Shown here: positions 54,714 to 64,000 of the stretch, piece after piece
Layout of the letters: every line of letters begins with the position of its first letter
Position numbering within the stretch: the stretch's first letter is position 1
Assembly (NCBI GenBank): GCA_014529385.2
Contig: CM043970.1
Coordinates: 42,853,279 to 42,917,278 of the forward strand
Direction of reading: 5' to 3'
DNA length: 64,000 bases
From: Adiantum capillus-veneris
Taxonomy: Eukaryota > Streptophyta > Polypodiopsida > Polypodiales > Pteridaceae
The notes under the pieces: model-generated
Seen by the model: the letters and a program-made list of their open reading frames with translations, nothing else
Databases searched by the model: none
What the model was told of the DNA's origin: nothing
Position numbers and translations under genes: made by a program

Positions 54714-56257
54714 TTCTTTGCTGGTCCTTTTTCTGATTCAGCCGTAGCTTTGTCTTTCCCTGCGTTGGCTGACTCCTGAGTCCCTTTAGGAGCCTCATTG
54801 GGAACGTGCTTCTTGGCTGAATTTTTCTTGCCTGATCCTGCCTTGACGCCAGTGTTAAATTCACAATCTTCTCCCTTGAGCAAACCATTGCCAGTGTTTG
54901 CTACCTCGATGAGCTGCGTCAAAGTAGTGACTTTTGTCTTCGTGCAGTATTTTCTCAATCCTTTGGGTAGGCCACAACAGTATTTTTCAATCTGTTCTGT
55001 CAATGGCACAAACCTATAGGAAGTTACTGGAAGTAGAGCTTTCCAAAACTTCCGATTGTAATCATCCAGATTTCTGCAAGTGGCAGCATTAAGCTGGTGC
55101 CATTCTGTCATGACATCTGCTTCGAAATCATCAGATAACCATGCTGCAGCAAAAATCTGCTTGAAGTAAATCCATGTGGACGGAGCTTGCCCTTGAAGCA
55201 ATAAAGTTGTCCACCATTGTCCCGCATTCCCTGTCAAGAAAGTGGCTGCCTTGCGGACCTTTGAAGCCTCTGTAAAGTTTCCCCCTGCATAGGCCTTGTC
55301 AAATTGCTGGAGGAATGAAAGAGCCTTCTTCCTGTCATCAAACCCTGTAAAGGTCGTGAATGTCACACCTTTGCCACCTTCTTTGTACGGAGTTGGCCTC
55401 TCCAGCGGCGTTAGATTGTCATATGGAAGTGACTGAAACATGGGAACACTATTAGGGTTCATCTGTGTTCCTTGGCCGCTATTAACTTGACCTGGAAATG
55501 CCATATTTGGCTGCTGATTTGTAATTCCAGCCATACCAAAATTTGCTTGTGGCATCCCAAATTGTCCCTGAGTGCTTTGAAACCCTGGTTGCATACCCAT
55601 GACACTGTACATGGGGTTAGGCATCATCGTTTGAGCACCCGCAAACACTGTTCCTGGCGTATAAAACTGGTTTCCAGGTGCATGACCAGCCATGCTTTGG
55701 AATACGGATCCACCTCCAAAATAGCCAGGGTGTACTGAAGGTGGTGGGAAGACCTGTTGCATAGCCTGTAGGTTGCTTCCCTGCCCATTAGAACCAGCTA
55801 TAGGCTGTTGAAAGGTGGCGGGCTGAACTGGTACAGCTTGAAAGACTGGCATCTCAACCACCTGTTCTTGCACCTTAGGCATACGTTGTGGAGACTGCAT
55901 GTTCTCCGTCAAGTGTACAGGTGTTTCCATTGACTGTGCGGTATGAATCACCTGTGCTCGAGCCTTAACAGGCTTTTGAATATGATCCAGTGACCCAACT
56001 TGCTGAGACGGAACAGGAGGTTGCAGAAAGGCTAAAAACCTCGGATTCTGCATTACTTGTGTGAACATAGCCACAGCAGTAGCCAACTGGGTCCTGAATA
56101 TATCGTCATCTGTCTGTGGTGGTCTTGAGGACTCACCCACTTCATGTGTCTGTTGACCCTGTGAAGAGGAAACCTCTTCAGTCACATCATCTGGTCTATC
56201 AGCCATAATTGCAATTCCCTGTGTCTGGTCTATGATCCCCTGTGTCTTCAAGCCCAA
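54665..56257 (-). CDS. element D gag
   Basis: A 530-codon frame. ATG 56257 is the first start after the primer site; ATG 56206 (MADRPDDVTEEV) is an equally plausible start. Residues 60-290 are Gln-, Met- and Pro-rich and low in complexity. The Retrotrans_gag capsid core lies at about 300-460 (KKALSFLQQFDKAYAGGNF, AGQWWTTLLL, LDDYNRKFWKALLPVTSYRF, GLPKGLRKYC). The C-terminus is Lys-rich (KKWKRRFPCKLEEQKKV) and ends at TGA 54667-54665. It forms the virus-like particle. The knuckle-like motif lies in the pol frame instead, one base back. Confidence 0.9.
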   Translation of the reverse strand: MGLKTQGIIDQTQGIAIMADRPDDVTEEVSSSQGQQTHEVGESSRPPQTDDDIFRTQLATAVAMFTQVMQNPRFLAFLQPPVPSQQVGSLDHIQKPVKARAQVIHTAQSMETPVHLTENMQSPQRMPKVQEQVVEMPVFQAVPVQPATFQQPIAGSNGQGSNLQAMQQVFPPPSVHPGYFGGGSVFQSMAGHAPGNQFYTPGTVFAGAQTMMPNPMYSVMGMQPGFQSTQGQFGMPQANFGMAGITNQQPNMAFPGQVNSGQGTQMNPNSVPMFQSLPYDNLTPLERPTPYKEGGKGVTFTTFTGFDDRKKALSFLQQFDKAYAGGNFTEASKVRKAATFLTGNAGQWWTTLLLQGQAPSTWIYFKQIFAAAWLSDDFEADVMTEWHQLNAATCRNLDDYNRKFWKALLPVTSYRFVPLTEQIEKYCCGLPKGLRKYCTKTKVTTLTQLIEVANTGNGLLKGEDCEFNTGVKAGSGKKNSAKKHVPNEAPKGTQESANAGKDKATAESEKGPAKKWKRRFPCKLEEQKKV

Positions 56258-56298
56258 AACTGACCAAGGATCACTTCTATGGGAAAAAGTGATTTAAT

Positions 56299-56314
56299 CC
56301 CATCGATGGAACCA
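56299..56314 (-). promoter_or_regulatory. primer binding site of element D
   Basis: On the minus strand TGGTTCCATCGATGGG directly follows the 5' LTR. It begins TGG as needed to pair with a tRNA CCA end, but differs from the initiator-Met site used by A and B; the tRNA is not identified. Confidence 0.6.
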
Positions 56315-57790
56315 TGAAACCGGCCTGTTTGATCCAAAAAGGGCGGTAGACTTTACTTTAAACCTTGATTTAGCTTTCACCCATTATTAGTCGTCTATTT
56401 TACCTGTACTTTCAAGACACTGCAAAGGGGAGAGGGATACAGGCTGCTAGATTGCACCTGTATGAGTAGACGGACACCAGATTGGCCCCTAACTTAGGCG
56501 CCCCTTTCGGTATTTCTTTATTATTCAAAAGAGGGAATAAACGCTGTGGTTCCTACAAGCTGCCCCGCACAAACTCGGCTGAATTTCCACTGTTCCAGCC
56601 CGATTTCGGCAGCATAACTGTACTAGAACCCTTCACGGTCAGTATTCCCACGCATTGACTAACTTTCCCGACGCATACGGGCACTTTGCAAAACCTGGCG
56701 AGAATCTGCAGCACGCTGAATTCTCTGTTTTCAGCCCTGAAAATGCTCCAGATCGCCTGTACAGCGGTCCCCTTGCGTCCCCGAACCTCCTGGGGGTATT
56801 AGGGTCCGTTTAGGGCCAAAACCCTAAACCTGCAAAAATACACAGCAGGCTGTAATTCACTGTTTCGGGCTCCGTTTCACGTGCCGGTCGCATCCCTAGC
56901 AAGTCCTCGAGCTCCCGCACCTGTAGGGCTACTTGCCCTTTGAATCGGACGAGATTTCTGGCGTGAAACCTCTCCGAATTCACCTGTACCTGCGGGGGGA
57001 TTAGCCGCTAGCTAATCCAGTACCTGTGCAAGAGGCTCTTGCCTCGGCAATCGCGCATGAACCCACACAACTGTACATTGGTCAAATGAAGAGCCCACTA
57101 GAGGGGCATAACATACTGCCAAAGGGGAGAGAGAGGGCAGTGCGTAGCGTGCAGGGCATCACTCCTGGCACCGCACTGTGCATAAGAGGGAAAGCAAGCA
57201 CTCCATAGCTCTTAACCTGTGACAAAATCAGCAAATGAGCCCTTCTTCCCTTCAAATTCAGCGCCAACTCTCTCTTGCATTAGAAACTGCACCAGAATGT
57301 GCCACTTGGCACATTTACAAGCATTTTCCCGTTTCGGGGTTGCCACCTAAAAATATCCCAACCGGTTGCCCAGTTGACTTCACGGCAGAGTAAGAAAATG
57401 TTCCCTTTGTCATTCCGGAGGTAATGACGCCAACACATTTTCAGGTCCCAAAATAGCAGTTCCCTAAATTTTAGGAGATGCTGCCATTATATCTTTCTAG
57501 GTCATCCGACCCTCTTTGTACACTGTGGCCACATCCAAAACTGAAATGTAGCCTCTGTAGCAAAGGATTCCACTTTGGCTAGTCAATGACCCCACTTGGC
57601 TAACCATAGTCCTTGTCCAACCTTAGTGCTCTCTTGCCCTCAGGCCTGGACTCCCTCTGGACAGTTCCACACTAGCTATGCAATGCAGGGCAGTTAGATT
57701 TCCCGAGGGGTGTTTCCAAAAAGTGAAAGTAAATAGATAATAAGAAAGAAATCAACAAAAAGGATAGATAGTAGTCACACGCTGGTGACA
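56315..57790 (-). repeat. 5' LTR of element D
   Basis: 1476 bp, the same length as the other LTR. Visible differences include TGAAACC against TGTAACC at the edge and CGTTTCACGTGCCGGTCG against CGTTTCGCGTGCCGGTCA inside. The conserved minus-strand block lies at 56497-56515. Confidence 0.93.
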
Positions 57791-57795
57791 CAACG
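57791..57795. repeat. target-site duplication CAACG, right copy (element D)
   Basis: Matches 49090-49094. Confidence 0.92.
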
Positions 57796-58336
57796 ACAAT
57801 GTCTTTGGGACTGTCCCTCGGCCCAGCAGGTGTGGCTACGAGTTCTTCGGCTGTTGCCTGCTCTCTCCACGGCTCGACAGTACACTTGGGGGGCAGCGGC
57901 TTGGTCCAACCTCACGGGCCCGGCACTTCAGTTTGAGCTATCTTCCACCAGCAGGATGATAGTGATACAGGGGGGGCGACCTACACTTCAGCCTGCTACA
58001 GAGCTTACTCCACTGGAGTGGTGCAGTGAGAGAGAGGATTGTTGGGAGCTCATCAGTGGCCTGACACTTTGGTTCATTTGGCGGGCCCGTTGTTTCCGCA
58101 TCTTTGAGGCTCGCCCTGTGCCACCAGCAGAGACTGTTCGTGACTTTTGGCTAGAGCTGATCCATACTCTCAAAGGACAGCTTGAGGGACTACAGGGCAG
58201 CTCCGACCGCATGCGGGAGCGCCGCGAGGCTTTCCTTCGACTCTGGCGCCCTGGGCCTTTCTACACCATAGTCCAGGGGGTGCTCAGATGGCACTACTGT
58301 CCACCTGTGTGGCTTTTCCCTCCTCCCATCTCTTGA
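57796..58336 (+). pseudogene. LINE ORF2, C-terminal part
   Basis: It continues the ORF2 interrupted at 49094. QCLWDCPSAQQVWLRVL is the end of the zf-RVT domain typical of plant L1 elements; the tail includes FIWRARCFRIFE, SSDRMRERREAFLRLWRPGP and ends PPPIS before TGA. No stop lies within this piece. The same tail is present at 14843-14322 on the minus strand. Confidence 0.88.
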
Positions 58337-58480
58337 TTTAGCCCCATTGTATATATGCTGTTTTTTCATTGGGAGAGTCTCCCCATCATGCTTGTTGTAG
58401 CCCTCTCTTGTAGAGGTGGTTGTAGCCCTATGGGCAGTTTTCATTAACTAATAGAAGGATCTTTTTCTCGGAAAAAAAAA
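58337..58480 (+). other. LINE 3' UTR and A tail
   Basis: 144 bp after the ORF2 stop, including TGGGAGAGTCTCCCC (a short inverted repeat) and ending in nine As. The 14253-14340 copy shows the same order in reverse. Confidence 0.85.
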
Positions 58481-58493
58481 GATCCGAATGAAT
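58481..58493. repeat. LINE target-site duplication, right copy
   Basis: GATCCGAATGAAT, matching 42827-42839. Confidence 0.92.
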
Positions 58494-58675
58494 GTTGAAT
58501 GTCATGTGATGTCCTGTGATGTCGTGTGATGTGACTGTCGATTTTGTACATGTGCTAGATGTGTGTTCCTAGTACGTAGGTACTAACAGGCAGTGTCTGC
58601 TAAAGACGGTTTATGGCTTTTGTCGGTTTTGCAGGCGTAATCACGGTCGATTACAATGCTTTCAAGAGGGGGGTA
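58494..58675 (+). other. element B 3' untranslated region, second part, with polypurine tract
   Basis: The sequence includes a short run of TGATGTCNTGTGATGT words (58505-58535). It ends with CTTTCAAGAGGGGGGTA (58659-58675), the polypurine tract directly before the LTR. Confidence 0.8.
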
Positions 58676-59241
58676 TGTCACAAAGTGATGACGTGGCGGA
58701 CAGCAGAAACCCTAATTTCTGCCAAAAACCCTAATTTTTGCCAGAAACCCTAAAATTCTTGCAAACCCTAATTTCTGTCAGAAACCCTAATTTCCAGAAA
58801 TCGCGGAGGCTAAAATTTTATTTTATTTATTTTATTTTTTTTGGAAAATGATGAGCGACGCGAATTTTGCTTTTGCTTTTTTTTATAAAAAAAGAGAAAA
58901 GACTCTCTAAGAGAGAGAGAATTGATGCTTTTGATTTTAAAAGCTTTTGGGGCTCTGCTTTTGGGCATCCCTTGTAACTTTTAAATTAGTGGTGAGGGCC
59001 TCACTTCTTAGAGCATCTGGACGTAGAGTCTGAGAGTGAAACCCTAACCGCTCTCTTGTACTTTGATTTGATTAATATAAAAAGAAATACCGAAAGGGGC
59101 GCCAGTCTTTGGGGCCAATATCTCTAGGCACGGAACTCCGCCGGGCCAGTGTACATCTATTGTGATCTGTGATTTGTTTTGAAGTGGTTATTTGGTGCTG
59201 TCGCGGTTGATTCTTGACTTGGAGTGTCCAAGTCTGTTACA
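58676..59241 (+). repeat. 3' LTR of element B
   Basis: A 566-bp LTR, TGTCACAAAG to CTGTTACA. It is followed by RT coding sequence of element A instead of a primer site, which shows it is a right end. It is 66 bp longer than its partner, mainly because of extra telo-box units and an A/T-rich run. Confidence 0.9.
58707..58790 (+). repeat. telo-box array in the element B LTR
   Basis: AAACCCTAA occurs five times, starting at 58707, 58726, 58745, 58763 and 58782, so the unit is 18-19 bp. The 5' LTR of the same element has two. The plant telo-box is bound by telomere-repeat-binding (TRB) proteins in promoters. Confidence 0.85.
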
Positions 59242-59246
59242 ACTTC

Positions 59247-60259
59247 TGGGTTATTTGAGTTTTTGGTGATGCCTTTTTGCTTAACCAACGCTCCTGCGAC
59301 ATTTAACCGGATGATGGACAGGAATTTTCAAGAGTACAGGCTATTTGTTGGCACTTTCTTTGACGACATCATTGTTTTCTCCAAGAATGAGGCAGAACAC
59401 AGAGATCGTCTGCTTCAAGTCTTTCAGGCATTACGAGATCACACGTTAGTGATTAATGCAAAGAAAAGTGAATTTTTCCTACCAGAGATATACTTTTTGG
59501 GACACATTGTGTCAGCACAGCAGGAGTGCAAATGGACCCGGCCAAGATAGAGACTATCCGTGATTGGCCCGATTTGAGGAATGTCCATGAAGTTAGAAGC
59601 TTCTTGGGACTGTGTTCGTACTACAGGCGGTTCATACGAAAGTTTGTAGAGGTTGCTTCCCCTTTGCATATCTTGACACAGAAAGGAGTACCTTTCTCGT
59701 GGGGATCCACAGAGGTGACTGCCTTTCAAACCCTGAAAGAGAAATTGACTACAAGACGTGTTTTGACTTTGCCGGACTTGCAGAAGTCATTTGAAGTATA
59801 TTGTGATGCTTGTGGTCGTAGTCTGGGTGCGGTCTTGATGCAAGAAGGCCATGTCATTGCTTACGAGAGCCGATTGTTCTCTAGGCCGGAGATGACAGCA
59901 CAGATTTATGAGAAAGAGCTTTTGGTGGTTATCCATGCTCTTACTCAGTGGCGGCATTACCTACTCGGAGCGGATTTTACTGTCTTTACAGACCATCAGA
60001 GTTTGCGCTACTTCTGCCACAGAAGCAGCTTTTGGAAAAGCAGATGCGGTGGGCGAACATCTTGTCACGGTTTCACTTCCAGAAGAATCTGGTGGCAGAT
60101 GCTTTGTCTCGAAAACCGTTGGTTCTGGCTATTTCCGTGATACATCCTAGGAGCTTCGAGGATATGGTCGATTAGTATGCCACAGATACAAATTTTGCAG
60201 ATATTTTCACACGGATACGGGATGGGGAGACAGTAGTTGGATACTCCCTTCGGGAAGGC
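59247..60259 (+). pseudogene. element A pol, continued: RT C-terminal half and RNase H
   Basis: It continues the RT cut at 37083: [36 protein letters not shown] (catalytic FDD present), [16 protein letters not shown] 2-bp insertion near 59517 shifts the frame; the next frame carries [18 protein letters not shown] and RNase H (YCDACGRSLGAVLMQ, YEKELLVVIHAL, FTDHQSLRYF) before another break near 60015. The segment ends at LREG(C) where the LTR of element C begins. Confidence 0.85.
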
Positions 60260-60571
60260 TGTCACAAAGTGATGACGTGGGGGACAACAGAAATCCTATT
60301 TTCTGCAAGAAACCCTAAAATTCTTGAAAACCCTAATTTTTGCCAGGAACCCTAATTTCCGGAAATCACAGGGACTGTTTTAATTTATTTTATTTTTTTA
60401 AAAAAATGATAAGCGACGCGAATTTTGCTTTTTTTTATATAAAAAAAGAGAAAAGATTCTTTAAGAGAGAGAGAATTGATGCTTTTTTTTAAAAAAAGCT
60501 TTTGGGGCTCTGCTTTTGGGCATCCCTTGTAACCTTTAAATTAGTGGTGAGGGCCTCACTTCTCAGAGCAT
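60260..60571 (+). repeat. 5' LTR of element C, 3' end deleted
   Basis: The LTR starts TGTCACAAAG inside element A and follows the family LTR through TAAATTAGTGGTGAGGGCCT. At AGAGCATC it jumps directly into gag coding sequence, so R/U5, primer site and gag N-terminus are deleted. Confidence 0.8.
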
Positions 60572-61295
60572 CCTACCTTAAGGGAAATGCTCGTACTTGG
60601 TGGTCCACGCTTCTTTTAAACAAGACTGCGCCAGTTAAATGGCTGAAATTTAAGAAGCTTTTTATTCCTTATTGGTTGACACAAGAATATGAACGAGATA
60701 TACGAGCTGCTTGGAACCATCTTCGGATGACCAAGAAAGACACAATCAATGCTTATTGTGAAAGATTATGGAGCTCTTTTCTACCCGCCTCTTCATTCAA
60801 GAAGATCTCGTTCAGAGAACAAATTGAGCGGTTTACCTTGGGTCTACCTACAGAGATCCGAGATCACTGCTTGGAACGGAAGTCAACTTCTATTCAGGAG
60901 TTGATGAGTCATGCGAAGCGGGGCTTTGCCATTCACTCTGGCAGTCTGACCTACCCCACAGATGAGGCCATGACACAACGAGCCGAACAGACTTCTGGGA
61001 ATGAAAGTAGAAAGAAAAAAAGAGCAACCCAGAGAAAAAGGATGCACGACCCAAGCTTACTCCTGAGGAGAGAGCTCGCTTCATCAGAGAGGAGCAGTGC
61101 TTCATCAGAGAGGAGCAGTGCTTCATCAGAGAGGAGCAGTGCTTCATCAGAGAGGAGCAGTGCTTTAGATGCGGGGAACACGGACATATCTCCGCGAAGT
61201 GCCCTAATAAGGCACAGAAAGAACAGAATGGTAAAGACGACGACAAGTCTAAGAGTTCGAGAGCAGCTGAGGAACGTGGTAGAAAAGGCAGATAG
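60572..61295 (+). pseudogene. element C gag, N-terminally deleted
   Basis: It starts within the capsid core (YLKGNARTWWSTLLLNKTAP) and runs through INAYCERLWSSFLPA and REQIERFTLGLP. The zinc knuckle ends normally (CFRCGEHGHISAKC, -1 frame) but is preceded by four tandem 21-bp units (about 61078-61162), each adding REEQCFI. Without LTR end, primer site or N-terminus it is not functional. Confidence 0.82.
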
Positions 61296-61379
61296 AAAAG
61301 CAGAGCTGGTACCACATGGCGTGGGACCTGCACCGAATCTAATGAATGAAAGTACGAACTTTGCCGCTTTTGGGGCAAA

Positions 61380-64000
61380 GTGAAGGATCAGGAAGCTCTT
61401 TTGAAGGAGCCAAGGCCAACTTCTTTTCACTTGGAATTGGCGGCTCGATTTGGAATTACGCCCGATAGACTGACGCCACAGGCGGAGGAAGTTCGACTGG
61501 CACCCGGATGGGATGTTGCCATTACACCGAGCATTGGCAAACTTCGTTTGCAATGACAAGGTGTTCAGGGCACGCGAGTGACGTTCTACTCAGGATTCCT
61601 TGGTACCACAAGAACTATGCGGTGGTTGACTACCGGGCCGAGAAAGCGACTTTGATAAATGAAGGGCTTAGAGATTGTACTTGATGAATTTCAGTTTCTT
61701 ACTCATTCTTTTGGGAGAGAACTTAACGTTGGATAAAGGTTGAATATGTTTTGACCTAATCAAAAGAACGCCAAGATTTTTCTCCACACTCATGCCGATT
61801 GCTTTTCAGAGGGCCTGAAGATCAAACCATTGATCTGATACCTGGAAGCACGCCACCTAATCGGCCACCTTACGGTGTGAGCCGAGTACAGAATGAAAAG
61901 ATTATGAACCCAGTGAAAGACCTCTTGGAAAAGGGTCTTGTCCAGCCTAGTACTTCACCGTATTGCTCTCCAGTGTTGTTGGTTTTGAAGAAAGACGGAT
62001 CTTGGAGAATGTGCATCGATTATAGCACTCTCAACGAAATCACCATCAAGAACAAATTTCCGATTCCTAGGATCGATGATATACTCGACAAGTTACAGGG
62101 ATCCTCGTGCTTTAGCAGGATTGACTCGAAGAGTGGATATCATTAGATCAGGATAGCGCCAGGAGATGTCTACAATACAGCTTTTCGGACGACTTTTGGG
62201 TTATTTGAGTTTTTGGTGATGCCTTTTGGCTTAACCAATGCTCCTGCGACATTTAACCGGATGATGGACAGGATTTTTCGAGAGTACAGTCTATTTGTTG
62301 GCGCTTTCTTTGACGACATCATTGTTTTCTCCAAGAATGAGACAGAACACAGAGATCATCTGCTTCAAGTCTTTCAGGCATTACAAGATCACACGTTAGT
62401 GATTAATGCAAAGAAAAGTGAATTTTTCTTACCAGAGATACACTTTTTGGGACACATTGTGTCAGCAGCTGGAGTGCAAATGGACCCGGCCAAGATAGAG
62501 ACTATTTGTGATTTGCCCGATTTGAGGAATGTCCATGAAGCTAGAAGCTTCTTGGGACTGTGTTCGTACTACAGGCGGTTCATACGAAAGTTTGCAGGGG
62601 TTGCTTCCCCTTTGCATACCTTGACTCAGAAAGGAGTACCTTTCTCGTGGGGACCCACAGAGGTGATTGCCTTTCGGACATTGAAAGAGAAATTGACTAC
62701 GGGACCTATTGTGATGCTTGTGGTCGTAGTCTGGGTGCGGTCTTGATGCAAGAAGGCCATGTCATAGCTTACGAGAGGGGTTTGTTCTCTAGGCCGGAGA
62801 TGACAACACAGATCTATGAGAAAAAGCTTTTGGCGGTTATCCATGCTCTTACTCAGTGGCGGCATTACCTACACGGAGCGGATTTTACTGTCTTTACAGA
62901 CCATCAGAGTTTGCGCTACTTCTCGTCACAGAAGCAGCTTTCGGAAAAGCAGATGCGGTGGGCGAACATCTTGTCATAGTTCCACTTCCAGATTGTCCAT
63001 GTGCAGGGACAAAAGAATGTGGTGGCAGATGCTTTGTCTCGGAAACCGTTGGTTCTGGCTATTTCCGCGATACATCATAGGAGCTTCGAGAATATGGTCG
63101 ATCAGTATGCCACAGATACAGATTTTGCAGATATTTTCACACGGATACGGGATGGGGAGACAGTAGCTGGATACTTCCTTCGGGAAGGCTACTTGATGAA
63201 AAAGACTATGTTGTGCGTTACACAGCCGTTGAGGGATAAGGTTGTGACTGAATGCCACTGTCCACCTTTTACAAATCACTGCGGCATTGCTACCACCATG
63301 AAGGGGATAGAGAGATACTTCTTTGGGCCGAGACTCAAAAAGGACGTGGAAGAGTTTGTGCACAGTTGCTTGGTATGCTGGAAGGTCAAGTTTGACATGC
63401 ATAAGGCACAGGGATTGTTACAGCCTTTACCCATACCAACGCACCCCTGGGAAAGTATTGCAATGGATTTCATTTTTGATCTCCCAAGAACACAGAATGA
63501 TCACGATGATTTTCCGATTACATGGCACGTCTGAGACGATTGTCTTCGACAGAGACCCCAGATTTAGGAGTTTGTTTTGAAAGGCAATTTGGGAGAACAT
63601 TGGCACGCAGTTGCAGTTCTCATCATCGTTCCACTTGCAGATTGACGGGCAATTTGAGATTGCCTATTCAGTGATTTTAGATTTATTGAAGTCTTGTATC
63701 TCGGATCAGAAGACTCAATGGGAAAAGAACTTACCTTTGGTGGAATTTGCCTACAATAACATGATACACTCTTCGACGGGGAAGACATCATGTGAGATTG
63801 TTGAAAGTGCTGCGAAGGTTCCATCCTTCCTGAGCACGAAAGATTAGATATTTGAAGCGGATGAATATTCGCGAGATTTGGATACAGCTTTTGCCAAGGT
63901 TCGCGAGACTTTTGCAGGAGTCTCAAGAACGACAGCAGCGGATCGCCATCGTCGCGATTTGGAATTGAAGGAGGATGATTGGGTGCTCTTACTTTTGAGA
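61380..64000 (+). pseudogene. element C pol, runs off the window
   Basis: Collinear with element B pol: protease remnant (61380-61550), RT from 61799 ([52 protein letters not shown]), RNase H from about 62710, and integrase (HCGIATTMKGIERYFFGP, CLVCWKVK, SIAMDFIFDLPRTQ). A TAG at 62144 ends the first RT frame. About 40 bp are missing near 62706 and about 95 bp in the integrase near 63510, compared with B. The window ends before the chromodomain. Confidence 0.85.

Larger units (their letters stand above)
49095..57790 (-). mobile_element. element D: apparently intact Ty3/gypsy chromovirus, 8.7 kb
   Basis: A complete minus-strand element with two 1476-bp LTRs, a gag of 530 codons, a pol of up to 1189 codons, a primer site, a polypurine tract and a 5-bp target duplication. 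No internal stops or shifts are seen beyond the normal gag/pol arrangement. The two LTRs are nearly identical; by eye only a few differences are visible. It is the innermost and youngest visible insertion of the nest. Confidence 0.92.

Noticed and set aside
58700-58795. CCCTAA repeats as a possible telomere remnant
   Set aside because: The spacing is 18-19 bp, not 7 bp, and the array lies wholly within an LTR; it is a telo-box array, not telomeric DNA.

Overview
This window is plant nuclear DNA, made almost entirely of retrotransposons around one recognisable host gene. Evidence for a land plant is: Ty3/gypsy chromoviruses with a C-terminal chromodomain, LTR elements primed by initiator tRNA-Met (TGGTATCAGAGC), plant-type L1 LINEs, copia gag debris, and an intron-rich HGH1 gene with GT-AG introns of up to 13.6 kb. 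Very long introns packed with old LINE and LTR copies would fit a large-genome non-seed plant such as a fern, but that is only a guess; nothing here fixes the species.

Layout. 0.2-3.1 kb: an LTR element with no recognisable genes, carrying a tandem hairpin-like motif. 3.1-4.6 kb: LINE ORF1 scrap, copia gag and an LTR. 4.6-5.2 kb: simple repeats. 5.4-10.3 kb: a decayed Ty3/gypsy element on the minus strand, bounded by LTR copies in opposite orientation. 10.3-12.75 kb: the ORF1 half of an L1-like LINE (minus) with a small insert flanked by an 8-bp direct repeat. 12.9-27.6 kb: five in-phase exons of HGH1 (a helper for folding elongation factor 2); the fourth intron is 13.6 kb and holds a rearranged L1-like LINE, a second LINE family and LTR pieces. 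28.6-32.1 kb: a short non-autonomous LTR element (minus) plus an inverted extra LTR. 32.1-32.9 kb: a fragment of the second LINE family.

From 34.0 kb to the end is a nest of retrotransposons that can be unpacked from target-site duplications. Element A (LTR from 33992) is split in its reverse transcriptase by element B (37084-59241, TSD ACTTC). B is split downstream of its integrase by an L1-like LINE (42840-58480, 13-bp TSD). The LINE is split near the end of ORF2 by element D (49095-57790, TSD CAACG), an apparently intact 8.7-kb chromovirus with two 1476-bp LTRs. A further copy, C, enters A at 60260 and runs off the window. The order of insertion is therefore A, B, LINE, D; C also postdates A but is not ordered relative to B.

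The host gene starts upstream of its first visible exon and its 3' exons are not in the window, so the whole A/B/LINE/D nest may lie inside its next intron, or the gene may be broken. Several short signals recur in otherwise different LTRs: the block AAATACCGAAAGGGGCGCC after an AT-rich stretch, TGACGTGGC in the presumed U3, and regular telo-box arrays. Both the LINE (ORF1/ORF2) and D (gag/pol) use an overlapping ATGA stop-start. No tRNA, rRNA, CRISPR array or organellar gene was recognised.
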